A stretch of DNA of 64,000 bases from Hsuehochloa calcarea. Taxonomy: Eukaryota > Streptophyta > Magnoliopsida > Poales > Poaceae. How positions within the stretch are numbered: the stretch's first letter is position 1; each line of letters starts with the position of its first letter. The notes beneath the pieces were generated by a model. That model was given only the letters and a program-made list of their open reading frames with translations, was not told the origin of the DNA and did no database searches. This document shows, piece by piece, positions 21,553-31,013 of this stretch. The stretch covers positions 23,040,177 to 23,104,176 of the forward strand of contig CM070596.1 in assembly GCA_036346395.1 (NCBI GenBank). The letters are read 5' to 3'. The translations under genes were made by a program, and so were the position numbers.

Positions 21553-22640
21553 ATGCCGAGGGGTACAGGACGTGGTCGTGGTGGCCGTGGTCGTGGAGGT
21601 CGGGGCCGCGGGCGGTCCGTGGAGCCACCTCCTGTGTGAGTATGAGTCGATGGGCGAGGGGTTCTGTTGACCCGCCTCGGTTGGGGTCGAGGATGAGACC
21701 CCGCTTTCTTGAGAGTTGGTGGGAGAGATCCGTGCTCTTCGTCAGCAGCGCCGGCGACCCATTCTTCTGCGGCATCCGTTGTTGCTCTGTCGCACCTCCA
21801 CCGCACTGAGCGCGGATGACACTTCGAGAGTGGATGGGGTTGAGGTTGGATCCGTTTGTGGTCGGGCACACCGTCCAGCACGGTGGTTGCGCTACAAGGA
21901 GAAGCGAGTTTGGAGCTTTGGAGATGTCTTCACATCGGAGGGTCCGTTTGTAGCCTTTCAACCGAAAGGGCAGCGGATATTTGGTGGGAGGCGTGTTGTC
22001 TTGAGGACCGCCACTCAAGGGCGATCACTTGGGAGGACTTTGTTGATCGGTTCAAGGAAAGTTCTACCCCTACTCTTTGTTGAGAAGATGGAGGTTGCCT
22101 TGACGACCTTTGCTCGGGGAAGAGGTCTATTGTCGAGTATGAGGTGAGTTCAACAACTTAGTTCGCCGTCCCTTGATGTGAACGATGATCTTCGAAAGCC
22201 AAGAGGTTCCGTCGGGTCTCAGTGCGAGTACCGACATGTGTTGGGAGCTACTCCACTCCGTGACTACTGACTCTGTTGTGGAGCAAGCTAGGGCATGGAG
22301 TTGGAGATGCTGACTCACAAAGGCGACAAGCCTCTGGTGGGTCGGTTGCTTCGGTGGTGACGGAAGAGGAGCTCTAGTGAGGAAGTGGGCACATTCGACA
22401 CTGCTTTCAAGAAATTCAAGGAGGACCGCAGATCTTTCAAGTCTAAGCGATCGAGGCCGTTTCCTTCTTGGCGCCTCGTTCTTTTGCAGTACTTGGCTCT
22501 TCGTCTGCCCGAGGCGGGCATGCTTTGCTTTAAGTGCGGTGATGGACCGTGCTGCTGAGTGCTCTTGGACGGAGATTGCCGTCGGTGTGGCGGCCGGGTC
22601 ACAAGGAGTGGGTGTGTCGCGAGAACCCGCTTAGCGTGAT
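21553..22640 (+). pseudogene. gag: Element C gag, frameshifted
   Basis: The ATG at 21553 opens a Gly/Arg-rich N-terminus (MPRGTGRGRGGRGRGGRGRG). Capsid pieces occur in changing frames: WWEACCLEDRHSRAITWEDFVDRFKES near 21975-22060, VEYE..FNNLVRRPLDVNDD near 22130-22190, and LELEML near 22290. Nucleocapsid remnants are CFKCGDG near 22525 and CRRCGG then KEWVC near 22580-22620, so a double zinc knuckle is likely but broken. Almost all breaks are one-base indels, many in GC-rich stretches. It cannot encode Gag as written. Confidence 0.75.
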
Positions 22641-22879
22641 CAAGTGGGAGCTGTGCCATCTTCTTCTTGATGGGTCTGCTCGAGGATCTCTCGGATGATG
22701 ATCGCTCCTCCGGTACGCCATTTCCTTCACTTGGGCGCCTCCGGTAGGGTACTCTTGGCACCGCCACCTTCGCACCGCTTCAGTTGCACGATCGGCTTTA
22801 CCGCCCCGCCACGCCAGATTGTTGGGGCTCGCCGCCGGCGTCGTCTTCTTCGCCATGGCGCCACCGGAGTGTACGCCAT

Positions 22880-23260
22880 GCCCACAATGAGTCCGGGTCG
22901 ATCCGACGTGGTGATGTGTACTTTGCTTGTGGATTCGTTTGATGCTTTAGTCCTTTTGATTCGAGGGCTACCTTTTCGTTTGTGTCGACGGCGTTTGCTA
23001 GGAGAAGCGAACTTGAGTATGATGGATTTCTCATCGGTGTTAGTTAGTTCTCACGGGGTATTATTGCTAGCTCTCTTGCTTGTCTGGGTGCTCTATTGTC
23101 ATTGATGGAGAGAAGTTCACGGCGAATCGATAGTTATTCAAATGGAGCCGTTCGACGTTATCTTGGGTATGGATTGGTTGCACTCTTATCGAGCCGTGAT
23201 ATCTGTTTACGAGAATGCGGTCTGCACTCGACCCGGGAGACTTTGACCTTTCAGGAGCGC
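22880..23260 (+). pseudogene. pol: Element C protease
   Basis: TLLVDSFDALVL near 22920 begins the domain. The active-site DSG motif expected about 10 residues later is distorted by a frameshift. FARRANLSMM lies near 22990-23020, and after more frame changes FDVILGMDWLHSYRAVI appears near 23148-23205, the conserved flap/C-terminal motif. Aspartic protease would process Gag-Pol. Confidence 0.7.
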
Positions 23261-23379
23261 GCCCGCGCTCTCTTTCGATATTACCGGACTGTTCCGGTCG
23301 CGGTGCGAAAACGGGCTTCTTTTAGCTCTTCTTTGAGAAAGCGAGTGTGGCTTCGCAGATTGAGGAGATTCGGTGGTTA

Positions 23380-24170
23380 GTGATTACCCGGATGTGTTCC
23401 CTACGGTGAGCTTAGGGCTTGCCACTGCGAGACGTGGAGTTTCGCATTGATCTTGTTCCGGTACTCGTCCCATCTCGATGTCTCCATATCGATTAGCACG
23501 TCCGTTCGGGACGAGTTGAAGAAGCAATTGGATGATTTGTTGGCTAAAGGTTTGATCAGCGTAGTGTATCGCCGTGGGGAGCTCTGTCTGTTCACGAGAA
23601 GAAGGATGGGAGTTGGCGCATGTGTATTGATTACCGCGGCGCTTAATGCGTCACAATCAAGAACAAATATCCATTGCCCGCATTGAGGACTTGTTTGATC
23701 GGTTGAATGGAGCTCAAGTATTCTCCAAGATCGATCTCGATCGTGGTATAATCAAATCCGTGTGCGTGGCGAGATGTAGAGAAGACCGCTTTCTCCACGG
23801 TATGGGCATTATGAGTATAAAGTTATGTCTTTTGGATTGACTAATGCACTGCCATTTTATGGAGACCATGAACAACATGTTACACAGTATCTAGATGACT
23901 TCGTGGTGGTGTTCATTGATGATATTCTTATCTATTCCAAGACCAATGAGGATCATGGCGTCATTTGAGGTCGGTTTTAGAGACTTTGAGAGAGCACAAG
24001 TTCTATGCTAAATTGAAGAAGTGTGAGTTCGGATTTGAAGTGGGTTTTACGGGTCATGTGATTAACCCTCGGGGCATTCTTTGTTGATCTGGTAAGATCT
24101 CTGGTGGTGGATTGGAAGAGGCCGACTAGTGTGAAGGAGGTGAGGAGTTTCTTGGGCTTGGCTGGATATT
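23380..24170 (+). pseudogene. pol: Element C reverse transcriptase
   Basis: Segments in order: YPDVFP near 23390, ELKKQLDDLLAKGLI near 23513-23560, IARIEDLFDRLNGAQVFSKIDL near 23673-23735 (first catalytic Asp present), then YLDDFVVVFIDDILIYSK with FIDD at 23912-23923, and FYAKLKKCEF near 24000. Frames change several times, including between the fingers and the palm. RT would make cDNA. The catalytic pair remains, but the frame is broken. Confidence 0.8.
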
Positions 24171-25171
24171 ATCGGCGTTTTGTGCAGGATTTCTCTATCA
24201 TCGCCAAACCGATGTCTCAACTTACTCAGAAAGGGGTAAGATTCCTATGGACTGATGAGTGTGAGCGCAGTTTTTGCATTTTGAAAGAGAGGTTGGTGAC
24301 CTCTCCTATTCTCACTCTTCCGAACCGAGAAGCGATTCACGATCTTTTCGGATCGTCTCGAGTGGGTCTTGGCTGTGTGCTTATGCAAGACGGTAAGGTG
24401 ATTGCTTATGCATCAAGACAGTTAAAGAAGCACGAGCAGAATTATCCCACTCATGATTTGGAGTTGGCTGCGGTTGTCTTTGCTCTCAAGATTTGGAGGC
24501 ATTATCTATACGGCGAGCCTTGTGATATTTTTACAGATCACAAGAGTCTCAAATATATCTTCACTCAGAAGGATCTTAATTTGAGGCAAAGGAGGTGGTT
24601 GGAGTTGATCAAGGACTATGATCTTACTATTCAGTATCATCCAGGGAAAGCCAATGTTGTTGCGGATGCTCTTAGTCGCAAGGCGACTCCCGCTACTCTA
24701 GATTACCTTATTGCCGATTTTGATCGCATGGGTATATCCTATTGTTATGCGGGCACATCACATGTTGAGACACAGTTGATTCTTGAGTCAGCTATTCCAG
24801 ACCGTGTGCGGAAAGCACAACAGAGTGACCGGTTATTACAGGAGGTTAGGAAGCATCTGGATGAGGGCAAAGAGAGTGATTTTAGCATGGATGATTTTGG
24901 TGCTTTGAGGTTTAAAGGCCGTCTTTGCGTGCCGCAAAAGGCGGAGGTCAAAGATGATATCTTGAGGGAGGCACATCGCGCTCCGTACACTGTTCACCCT
25001 GGTGAGACTAAGATGTATCGAGATCTGAAACAGAATTTTTGGTGGAAAAGAATGAAGGTGGACATTGCTAATTATGTGGCTTCTTGCGGTGTTTGTCGAC
25101 AAGTGAAAGCCGAGCACAAGCGCCCTGCGAGGTTGTTGCGCCTTTGGAGGTTCCCAGTGGCCTTGGGATGA
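24104..25171 (+). CDS. pol: Element C RT thumb, RNase H and integrase zinc domain (longest intact frame)
   Basis: An uninterrupted 355-codon segment of the polyprotein. Residues 1-60: RT connection (VDWKRPTSVKEVRSFLGLAGYYRRFV). Residues 75-200: RNase H with DLELAAVVFALKIWRHYL and TDHKSLKYIF; the first catalytic motif, normally CDAS, reads GSS after a small change, so the domain is probably inactive. Residues 285-345: integrase HHCC zinc-binding region (His pair near HRAPYTVH, Cys pair in CGVC). A one-base shift near 25150 ends it before the integrase core. The start codon is internal and not a true initiator. Confidence 0.85.
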   Translation: MVDWKRPTSVKEVRSFLGLAGYYRRFVQDFSIIAKPMSQLTQKGVRFLWTDECERSFCILKERLVTSPILTLPNREAIHDLFGSSRVGLGCVLMQDGKVIAYASRQLKKHEQNYPTHDLELAAVVFALKIWRHYLYGEPCDIFTDHKSLKYIFTQKDLNLRQRRWLELIKDYDLTIQYHPGKANVVADALSRKATPATLDYLIADFDRMGISYCYAGTSHVETQLILESAIPDRVRKAQQSDRLLQEVRKHLDEGKESDFSMDDFGALRFKGRLCVPQKAEVKDDILREAHRAPYTVHPGETKMYRDLKQNFWWKRMKVDIANYVASCGVCRQVKAEHKRPARLLRLWRFPVALG

Positions 25172-25668
25172 TATCTCTATGGACTTTGTGGTGGCGTTAC
25201 CTGCATGCGCCGCGAGGGAAGGATGCGATTTGGGTAGTGGTGGATCGATTCAGCAAGTCTGCGCACTTCATTCCTATTCGCACGACAAATTCAATGAGTG
25301 ATCTAGCTCCTATTTATGTGCGTGAGATAGTAAGGCGCATGGTGTGCCCAAGACCATCATTTCAGCGAGGGCCAAGTTTGTCTCCAAGTTACAGGAGAGT
25401 CTGCAGAGTGCATTGGGCACAGCACCGCCTTAGTCTGACGTTTCACCCACAGCAGATGGGCGATCGGGCGTACTATTCGGACTTTGGAGGACATGTTGCG
25501 GTCTTGCGTTACTGTCTTGGAAGGGTAGTTGAGAGGACCGATTGCCACTTGCGAGTTTGCTTATAATAATAGTTACCATTCCGATATTAGAGCGCGCCAT
25601 TTGAGGTTCTCTATGGGCGGAAGTGCAGATCGCCACTTTGTTGGGATGCAGTTGGAGAGAAGGCAATT
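25172..25668 (+). pseudogene. pol: Element C integrase core
   Basis: SMDFV (first Asp) near 25175, GKDAIWVVVDRFSKSAHFIPI near 25218-25280, then IVRRMVCP. The second catalytic motif, normally SDRDAKF, reads SARAKF near 25360 after small deletions, so the Asp is lost. FHPQ and RTIRTLED-type pieces occur near 25441-25490 in shifted frames, and EFAYNNSYHS near 25550. The core is inactive and fragmented. Confidence 0.78.
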
Positions 25669-26235
25669 TTGGGTCCGGACTGGATTCAGAAGACCGTTGA
25701 GCGTGTGGCCATGGTGAGGCAGAATCTGTTAGCAACTCAGAGCAGACAGAAAAGTTATGCTGATTTGAGGAGGTGTGACTTGGAGTTTGAGGTGGGTGAC
25801 CAGGTGCTCTTGAGAGTGTCTCCCACTAAAGGTATTGTTCGGTTCGGTACCAAAGGGAAGCTTAGCCCGAGGTACATTGGACCGTTCTCGATTATTGCAA
25901 GAATTGGAAAGTTAGCCTACCGTTTGGACCTTCCCGAGTCCATGCGTGGAGTTCACAATGTGTTTCACGTCTCGATGCTGAGAAAGTTTTTGAGAGACCT
26001 AGAGCATAAGATTTCATTAGAGCCGCTGACTATTGAGCAAGACCTCACAGTTGAGTCGCGTCCGGCGCGCATTCTGGAGAGGTCGGAGCGAGTGCTTAGG
26101 CACAAGACGTTGGTATATGTCAAGGTGCTGTGGACGCATCAGTCTGAGAGAGAGGCGACTTGGGAGTTGGAGTCTCGCATGCGCGAGCAATATCCGGAGT
26201 TGTTCACGTCGAGTACGTGTTATTTTATTGTTTAA
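25669..26235 (+). CDS. pol: Element C integrase C-terminus and chromodomain
   Basis: An intact 188-codon frame. QSRQKSYADLRR, FEVGDQVLLRVSP, GKLSPRYIGPFSIIARIGKLAYRL and VHNVFHVSMLRKF form the integrase GPY/F region. The chromodomain-like end follows (26059-26208: RPARILE, VYVKVLW, EREATWELESRMREQYPELF). Such chromodomains are thought to steer integration to heterochromatin marks. A homologous but worn piece survives in element D at 35005-35190. It ends with a normal stop 75 bp before the polypurine tract. Confidence 0.85.
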   Translation: MGPDWIQKTVERVAMVRQNLLATQSRQKSYADLRRCDLEFEVGDQVLLRVSPTKGIVRFGTKGKLSPRYIGPFSIIARIGKLAYRLDLPESMRGVHNVFHVSMLRKFLRDLEHKISLEPLTIEQDLTVESRPARILERSERVLRHKTLVYVKVLWTHQSEREATWELESRMREQYPELFTSSTCYFIV

Positions 26236-26295
26236 TTTCAGCAGTGTAGTTTTTATTTGAGTAGAACGGCGAGTAGAATTCGGGGTCGAATTCTG

Positions 26296-26310
26296 TTAAG
26301 GGGGGTAGAA
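26296..26310 (+). other. Polypurine tract of element C
   Basis: TTAAGGGGGGTAGAA directly before the 3' LTR; it would prime plus-strand cDNA. Confidence 0.88.
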
Positions 26311-28581
26311 TGTAATACTCTGAAAAATAAATAAATAAATAAATAAATAATAACGTCTTTAAGGGCTTGTGCGTAATTAAATAAAAAGAATACGTGAAAA
26401 TAGAATATTTCAGAGTTTTTTTAAGAGCTATATAAATCGTGGGAGTGGATTCTAGAAACCCTAGTAGTTTTATTTTTCCACCCCACCACGCACAAATCTC
26501 TTTTTTTCTTTTCGTCGCTTTGTGTCCTCTGGCCGCACGACACCTGCTTCCTCGCGGCTACCGCGTGCGTGCTAGTTTTCCTTGTGTGTCCTCCTGCCGC
26601 GTGAGATCAATGCCCACTTGACTGTGTGTGTGCCCATACGCGAGTACACATCCATGCATGGTTACAGGTTAGTATTAATTTCCCTCCGCTGCACATGAAG
26701 ACTTCATGCATGCACGTGCTCTCTCCTAGCTATTAGATAAATTGTTTCCATTTGTATGAGTATTTGTTGTGTTGATCAGTAGAGGGAGAGAGGAAAGGAG
26801 GGAGAGAGAGATAGGGGGAAACGTGCAGGAGATCGGTGTTCATCGCCGCGGTCTCCGGGTAATGATCTATTTTTATCTCTGTTTTGCTAATTTAATTAGA
26901 GAGGTTTTAAAATTTCTAATCGAGGGGACGATTAATAGATCTGTTTAGCCTCTTTGTTACATTGAACGATTTATTCGGATACCTTAGTGGTAAATTTTGG
27001 AAATATCATCTACTAGTTAATTGTAGATAATTTCGATATATTTCTATAGAATATTTAATCATGTCGAGCGGACAAGTAGAATTCGAGTTATGATTTTCGG
27101 AAGGCTGCTGTCATTGTGGTTGTCGTCTTTCGGCGCTGTTTTGGTAGACTGCGGATTAAAAATAGTAAATAGACTAATTAGAGTTTTTGATCTACATGAA
27201 AGATGTAGATAATTGTCCAATGGTTCTGTAGAATCTAAGAACTCGCATTTTGGTTGGGTAAAACAAAAGTTATGAATTTAGTAAGACCTGCTGTTCCGAA
27301 GCGGACAGATCGGTTTTCTGGGCTAAAAACGGAGGGTTAGATGATTTAATTAGAAGTCTTCGTAATCTAAGAAAATGTGGAGAATTTTATGAAGAATCCA
27401 GAACAGGGTGGTTTGTCGTGATCGGACTTTTGAGTCAAAAGTTACGTTCGTTTTAGTACCAAGACAGCAATGGGTAACTTTTCGGTACCGGAGAAGCATG
27501 GTAGATTTGGGGACGTGTAGGAGCGATGTCGATTGATTGTTGTTCTTATGATGCTGTAGATTGTATTGAAATTTGAATATTTAATGTAGGAGAGACGTCG
27601 TACTTGTTGCCATCTTCTAGCCAAATCGTGCGTCGCAACCAGTAAAGGCAAGTGCAGGGTAGACATCGATTAATGATTGATCACTGTTTTCTTTATCTTC
27701 TATTACCATTATTGTTGTGCTTTTATTTTATTTAATTGCAAGCAATGGAATGGTATGGATTTATATGGTTAATGGACATGATGAAAAATTGGATATAATG
27801 GGTATTATGAAATTATGCATGTTTACATTCATAAGCATCTTTGCATATGAGCAGGTGATCATGAATGATCACAACTCCACAGGAGTGGAGGAGGTCCCCG
27901 ATCCTTGTGGAGGAACGGGCTTGAGAGTGAATGTTATCGCGAGCATTCACTCATGCTATCTGGTATCTGTGAAAGAAGTGCATGTGGACATGTAGATTAG
28001 AGTTGCATTAATATATGAGATGAATGGGTGTGAAACAAAGAGAAGTTAATAGCATGAGAATATTAATAGAAGTGCATGTGATGATAACGAAGTTATTGAT
28101 TCTTGTTGATTTATTATTGTTCGTTGTATATTGATGTGTTTCTTTGAGTCGTGGACTCACCCTTGCTCTTTTGTTGTCTTTAGGTGATCTTCGACAACGC
28201 CGTGACTGAGAGCGAGTAGAGCACATGGTTTAGATCCATACTTCAATTACATGATCATTTGCCATAAGAATCTTTTCATTCAATGCAGGATTACTCTAGG
28301 ACATGTCAGAGGTTGAATAAAGTTTAGGACAACGTTTTAGACTAGACTATTTGTTTCAATGATTTGGATTCATTGGTTGATGCTATTTTGAATTATTTAC
28401 CTGGTTATATTTCCCCTTGCTTATTTATTATCGCTTGATCCATAATTATGCATGTTCTTTTGTGGTCCATGGATATGTTTATCGTTGTTTCCTTGCTGTA
28501 ATTTTATAGTGTGTCGATAATTATTAGTTTGGAAGAGTAGTTAGTAGCATTCCAGGCTCAGTGTTGGGCTGGGGTGTTACA
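26311..28581 (+). repeat. Element C 3' LTR
   Basis: TGTAATACTC...GTGTTACA. Compared with the 5' copy, most changes I see are indels in the GC-rich part (26480-26580) and a longer AAATA microsatellite near 26323-26350. The dyads are intact: 27855-27872, CTCCAC-AGGA-GTGGAG at 27875-27890, and 27925-27952. TATA at 26429-26437. Confidence 0.94.
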
Positions 28582-28611
28582 GGATAGGGGTCGATTTTGC
28601 GACCACCTCTG
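28582..28611 (-). pseudogene. Scrap of the Tat B antisense gene between two insertions
   Basis: After the GGATA duplication of C, about 25 bases remain before the Copia LTR. On the minus strand they read EVVAKSTPI, in keeping with the Val/Thr-rich N-terminal part of the antisense gene. It is too short to stand alone; the call rests on position. Confidence 0.4.
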
Positions 28612-28765
28612 TGAAGAGATACGAGTGGACTACACTAGCTGGTAATTCAAAAATTCTACCATATAAACCAGGAAGCCATACAAGCAAGAGATTATAGATC
28701 GTCACCACTAGATGCGCAGTGCAGCGGAAGAAGAGTTGGAGTGGTCGTAGTAGATCATCCAGCAT
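28612..28765 (-). repeat. Copia solo LTR 2, 3' end piece
   Basis: It begins TGAAGAGATACGAG, matching the terminal TGAAGGGTTACGGG of Copia LTR 1 at 40349. Further along, ACCACTAGATGCGC matches ACCGCTAGACGCGC at about 40439. The rest of this LTR resumes at 37437 after element D. Confidence 0.75.
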
Positions 28766-30367
28766 TGTAATACCTCATAAATCCAGCTAGGTTGTATCGT
28801 TTCGAATGTTTGGGAATTTTATTCGAAAACGAGATTTAAAACTTTCCGGAATCGAATCGGTAAAAAGAAAGAAGTCGGAGGGAGTAAAAGAAACAACTTT
28901 AGGCGGATTTTTCCAATCGCGGGGCTAAGCGCTTTTGTCGTCAACTTTGGGCGCAGTCGCGACCAGAGGCCCAAGAGGGGCCGGCCGGCCCATGTAGGGG
29001 CCGGCCAAAAAGGGGGGGCGCCACTCCCCCCCTAAACCCTAGCCGCCACCTTGCCTCCTCCCCTCCCCCTTGGCCGCCTCCTCCCCTCCCCCAAGCCGGC
29101 CTCCTTGCTGCTCCTTGGCACCTCCTCGCTGTGGTGGTGCCATCTCCGGTGATCCCCGGCGCTCCTCCTCAAGGTCCCCTCCAACATCGCCGTTCCCCGC
29201 CGCCGTCGACGCCCGTTCGTCGTCTCCCGGTGGCCGGCCCTAAGAGAAGGAAGGGAGGGGAAGGGAGGAAGGCCGTGTGCAGCGGATCATAGTCGTTCTA
29301 CGGGTCTTCAAGGGTAACGAAGGTTCCGATTCGCTGTTTGTATTAGTTTTGTTGCTCTTTTGTTCGTTTGATTTGGTTTAGTCTGCGAATCCAGATCTGT
29401 CCAGTTTAGAGCAGTAGGTTGCACGGCAGATTGAAGGCCTTTAGAGGCCGCATCTCAGGTCGATGTCTTCTGGAGATATGATCCTGGTCTCATTAGCTTT
29501 CTTTTGGCACCTGGATCACGAATGTTCACCCAGTAGATTAAAAGTTATGACTGTTTTACTACGTGCTGGTCTGTCTGTCAGAAATGTTGGATATAGTCGG
29601 TTGCACCTAGGTTTCGATCTAGTTAGAGTCAGAATCAGGTCTGCCACCCAACTAGGTTTATGAAGATAATTTCACCATCTTTCCAGGCTGATAAATATCA
29701 CTTTATTTGGATCAGTGGTTTAAAAGTTAGAGCCTTTTCTTTAGGGCTGTTCTGAATTCTGGCAGACTGCAGTTATAGTTTTTCATTGGATGGTTAGACC
29801 TCTGTTTTGGCCGAATTAGAGTTTACCATCAACTAGAGTTTCGTAGCCTGTTACGTTAAGAAAATCTGGGCACTGGTTTCGTGTCGTTTCGAGTTCTATA
29901 TAATTAAATATGCTTTTTCTCGTACCGCTGCTCATAAGGGCTGAAATCTGGCAGAATAGTTTATTTTCAATTTGGGTCTATGCGGTATATTGAATAGTCA
30001 GGGGTTATTGTAGAACATCGGTAGCAGTGTTATATCGTTGTTCTTATTTTGGGAACATGCTTGTGTAGGCGGTGAGACATCCGTGTGGGAACACCTCCGT
30101 TGCACGCTAACGAGTCACTACATAAAAGGCAAATCTTGTATGCACAATGATATGTTGTTTACATGAATGTTTTGTGCCTTGTTCATGATGTTGATATCTT
30201 GCAAGTACCTTGTATACTTTGTTTGATGCAAAAATGGGATGTGTGAGTGAATGATTATATTTGTTCGTACTTGTAGATGAATGCCATGTGTTTCTTTTCA
30301 ATTATGAGTACTATTCAATATTGCCATGGGATCACATCATGACATGCATAAATTACATTTGTAAGAT

Positions 30368-30481
30368 CCATCAATTCCAGTATGGGCACTTGAAATTCCC
30401 ATCAATTCCAGAATGGGTACATGAGTCCACCATTCCAATGTGGGCCATGTTACGTGAGTCCACCATTCCAATGTGGGCCAC
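30368..30481 (+). repeat. Four ATTCCA-N4-TGGG units in element D LTR
   Basis: Units of about 20 bp (CATCAATTCCAGTATGGGCA, then CACCATTCCAATGTGGGCCA types) alternate over 114 bp. They recur at 36804-36917 in the 3' LTR and as two units at 16166-16215 in the related solo LTR. Confidence 0.85.
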
Positions 30482-30489
30482 GTTGAATG

Positions 30490-30546
30490 ATCGTATGAAA
30501 CGTTCTTCATACGATTACTTTAAGTGAACACCGACGGTGTTTCACT
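30490..30546 (+). other. Dyad cluster in element D 5' LTR
   Basis: ATCGTATGAA-ACGTTC-TTCATACGAT (10 bp stem, 30490-30515) then GTGAACACC-GAC-GGTGTTTCAC (30524-30545). In the 3' LTR the same two are at 36926-36951 and 36960-36982, followed by the perfect palindrome TATACCGGTATA at 36987-36998. Confidence 0.9.
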
Positions 30547-31001
30547 CGCTATACTCTATATATCCGCAATATGTCCAATTCCTTCAATGCATCATTCCAC
30601 TTCTTCCATTCATAAATTCGTTTCCAGTAAATGTTCAAATGATGATTGTGATATATTGTTCATGGAATGTTTGATTGTTCATACAGTTACTTGCTGAGTC
30701 TTTGGCTCATTCTTGTTTTGTTGTTTTATTTAGGTAAATGACAAGGAAGAATGATCTTGTGGAGGGTAGTTCATCACGATGCACTCACTACCATAAACCA
30801 AACATTTTGAGGACTTTTACTGTCGTTAATTATGACTTGTGTTGAATTGTAATAAGCCAGTTTGGTCATAACTACCTTATCTCTCAGAATTGTTTATTTC
30901 TATTCCATTGATTAACATGGTCATGTGTTTTGATGTTATTCTTCTAAAGAGTAGTGGTCGTAGGTGACATCTTGACTTCCTTATAGTCAGGGTGTTACAG
31001 T

Positions 31002-31013
31002 TGGTATCAGAGC
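31002..31013 (+). other. Primer binding site of element D
   Basis: TGGTATCAGAGC two bases after the LTR end, identical to C, E and F. Confidence 0.93.

Larger units (their letters stand above)
19029..28581 (+). mobile_element. Element C: full-length chromovirus, target duplication GGATA
   Basis: 9553 bp with two LTRs (2263 and 2271 bp), primer site, gag, PR, RT, RNase H, IN, chromodomain and polypurine tract, flanked by GGATA at 19024-19028 and 28582-28586. Its terminal chromodomain places it in the chromovirus branch (Tekay/Del style). It lies inside the antisense gene of Tat B. The LTRs look closely similar by eye, so insertion was fairly recent, yet gag and parts of pol carry many single-base indels. 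It has no ORF0. Confidence 0.95.
28766..30999 (+). repeat. Element D 5' LTR
   Basis: TGTAATACCTC...GTGTTACA. A GC-rich block at 28960-29250 gives chance open frames. It contains four ATTCCA..TGGG units (30368-30481), the dyad cluster (30490-30546), and near its end a TTGCTGAGTCTTTGGCTCA segment. Confidence 0.95.

Noticed and set aside
21387..22767. Several reverse-strand open frames of 85-164 codons
   Set aside because: They lie over GC-rich frameshifted gag of element C; low complexity (Pro/Arg/Ser) and no motif.
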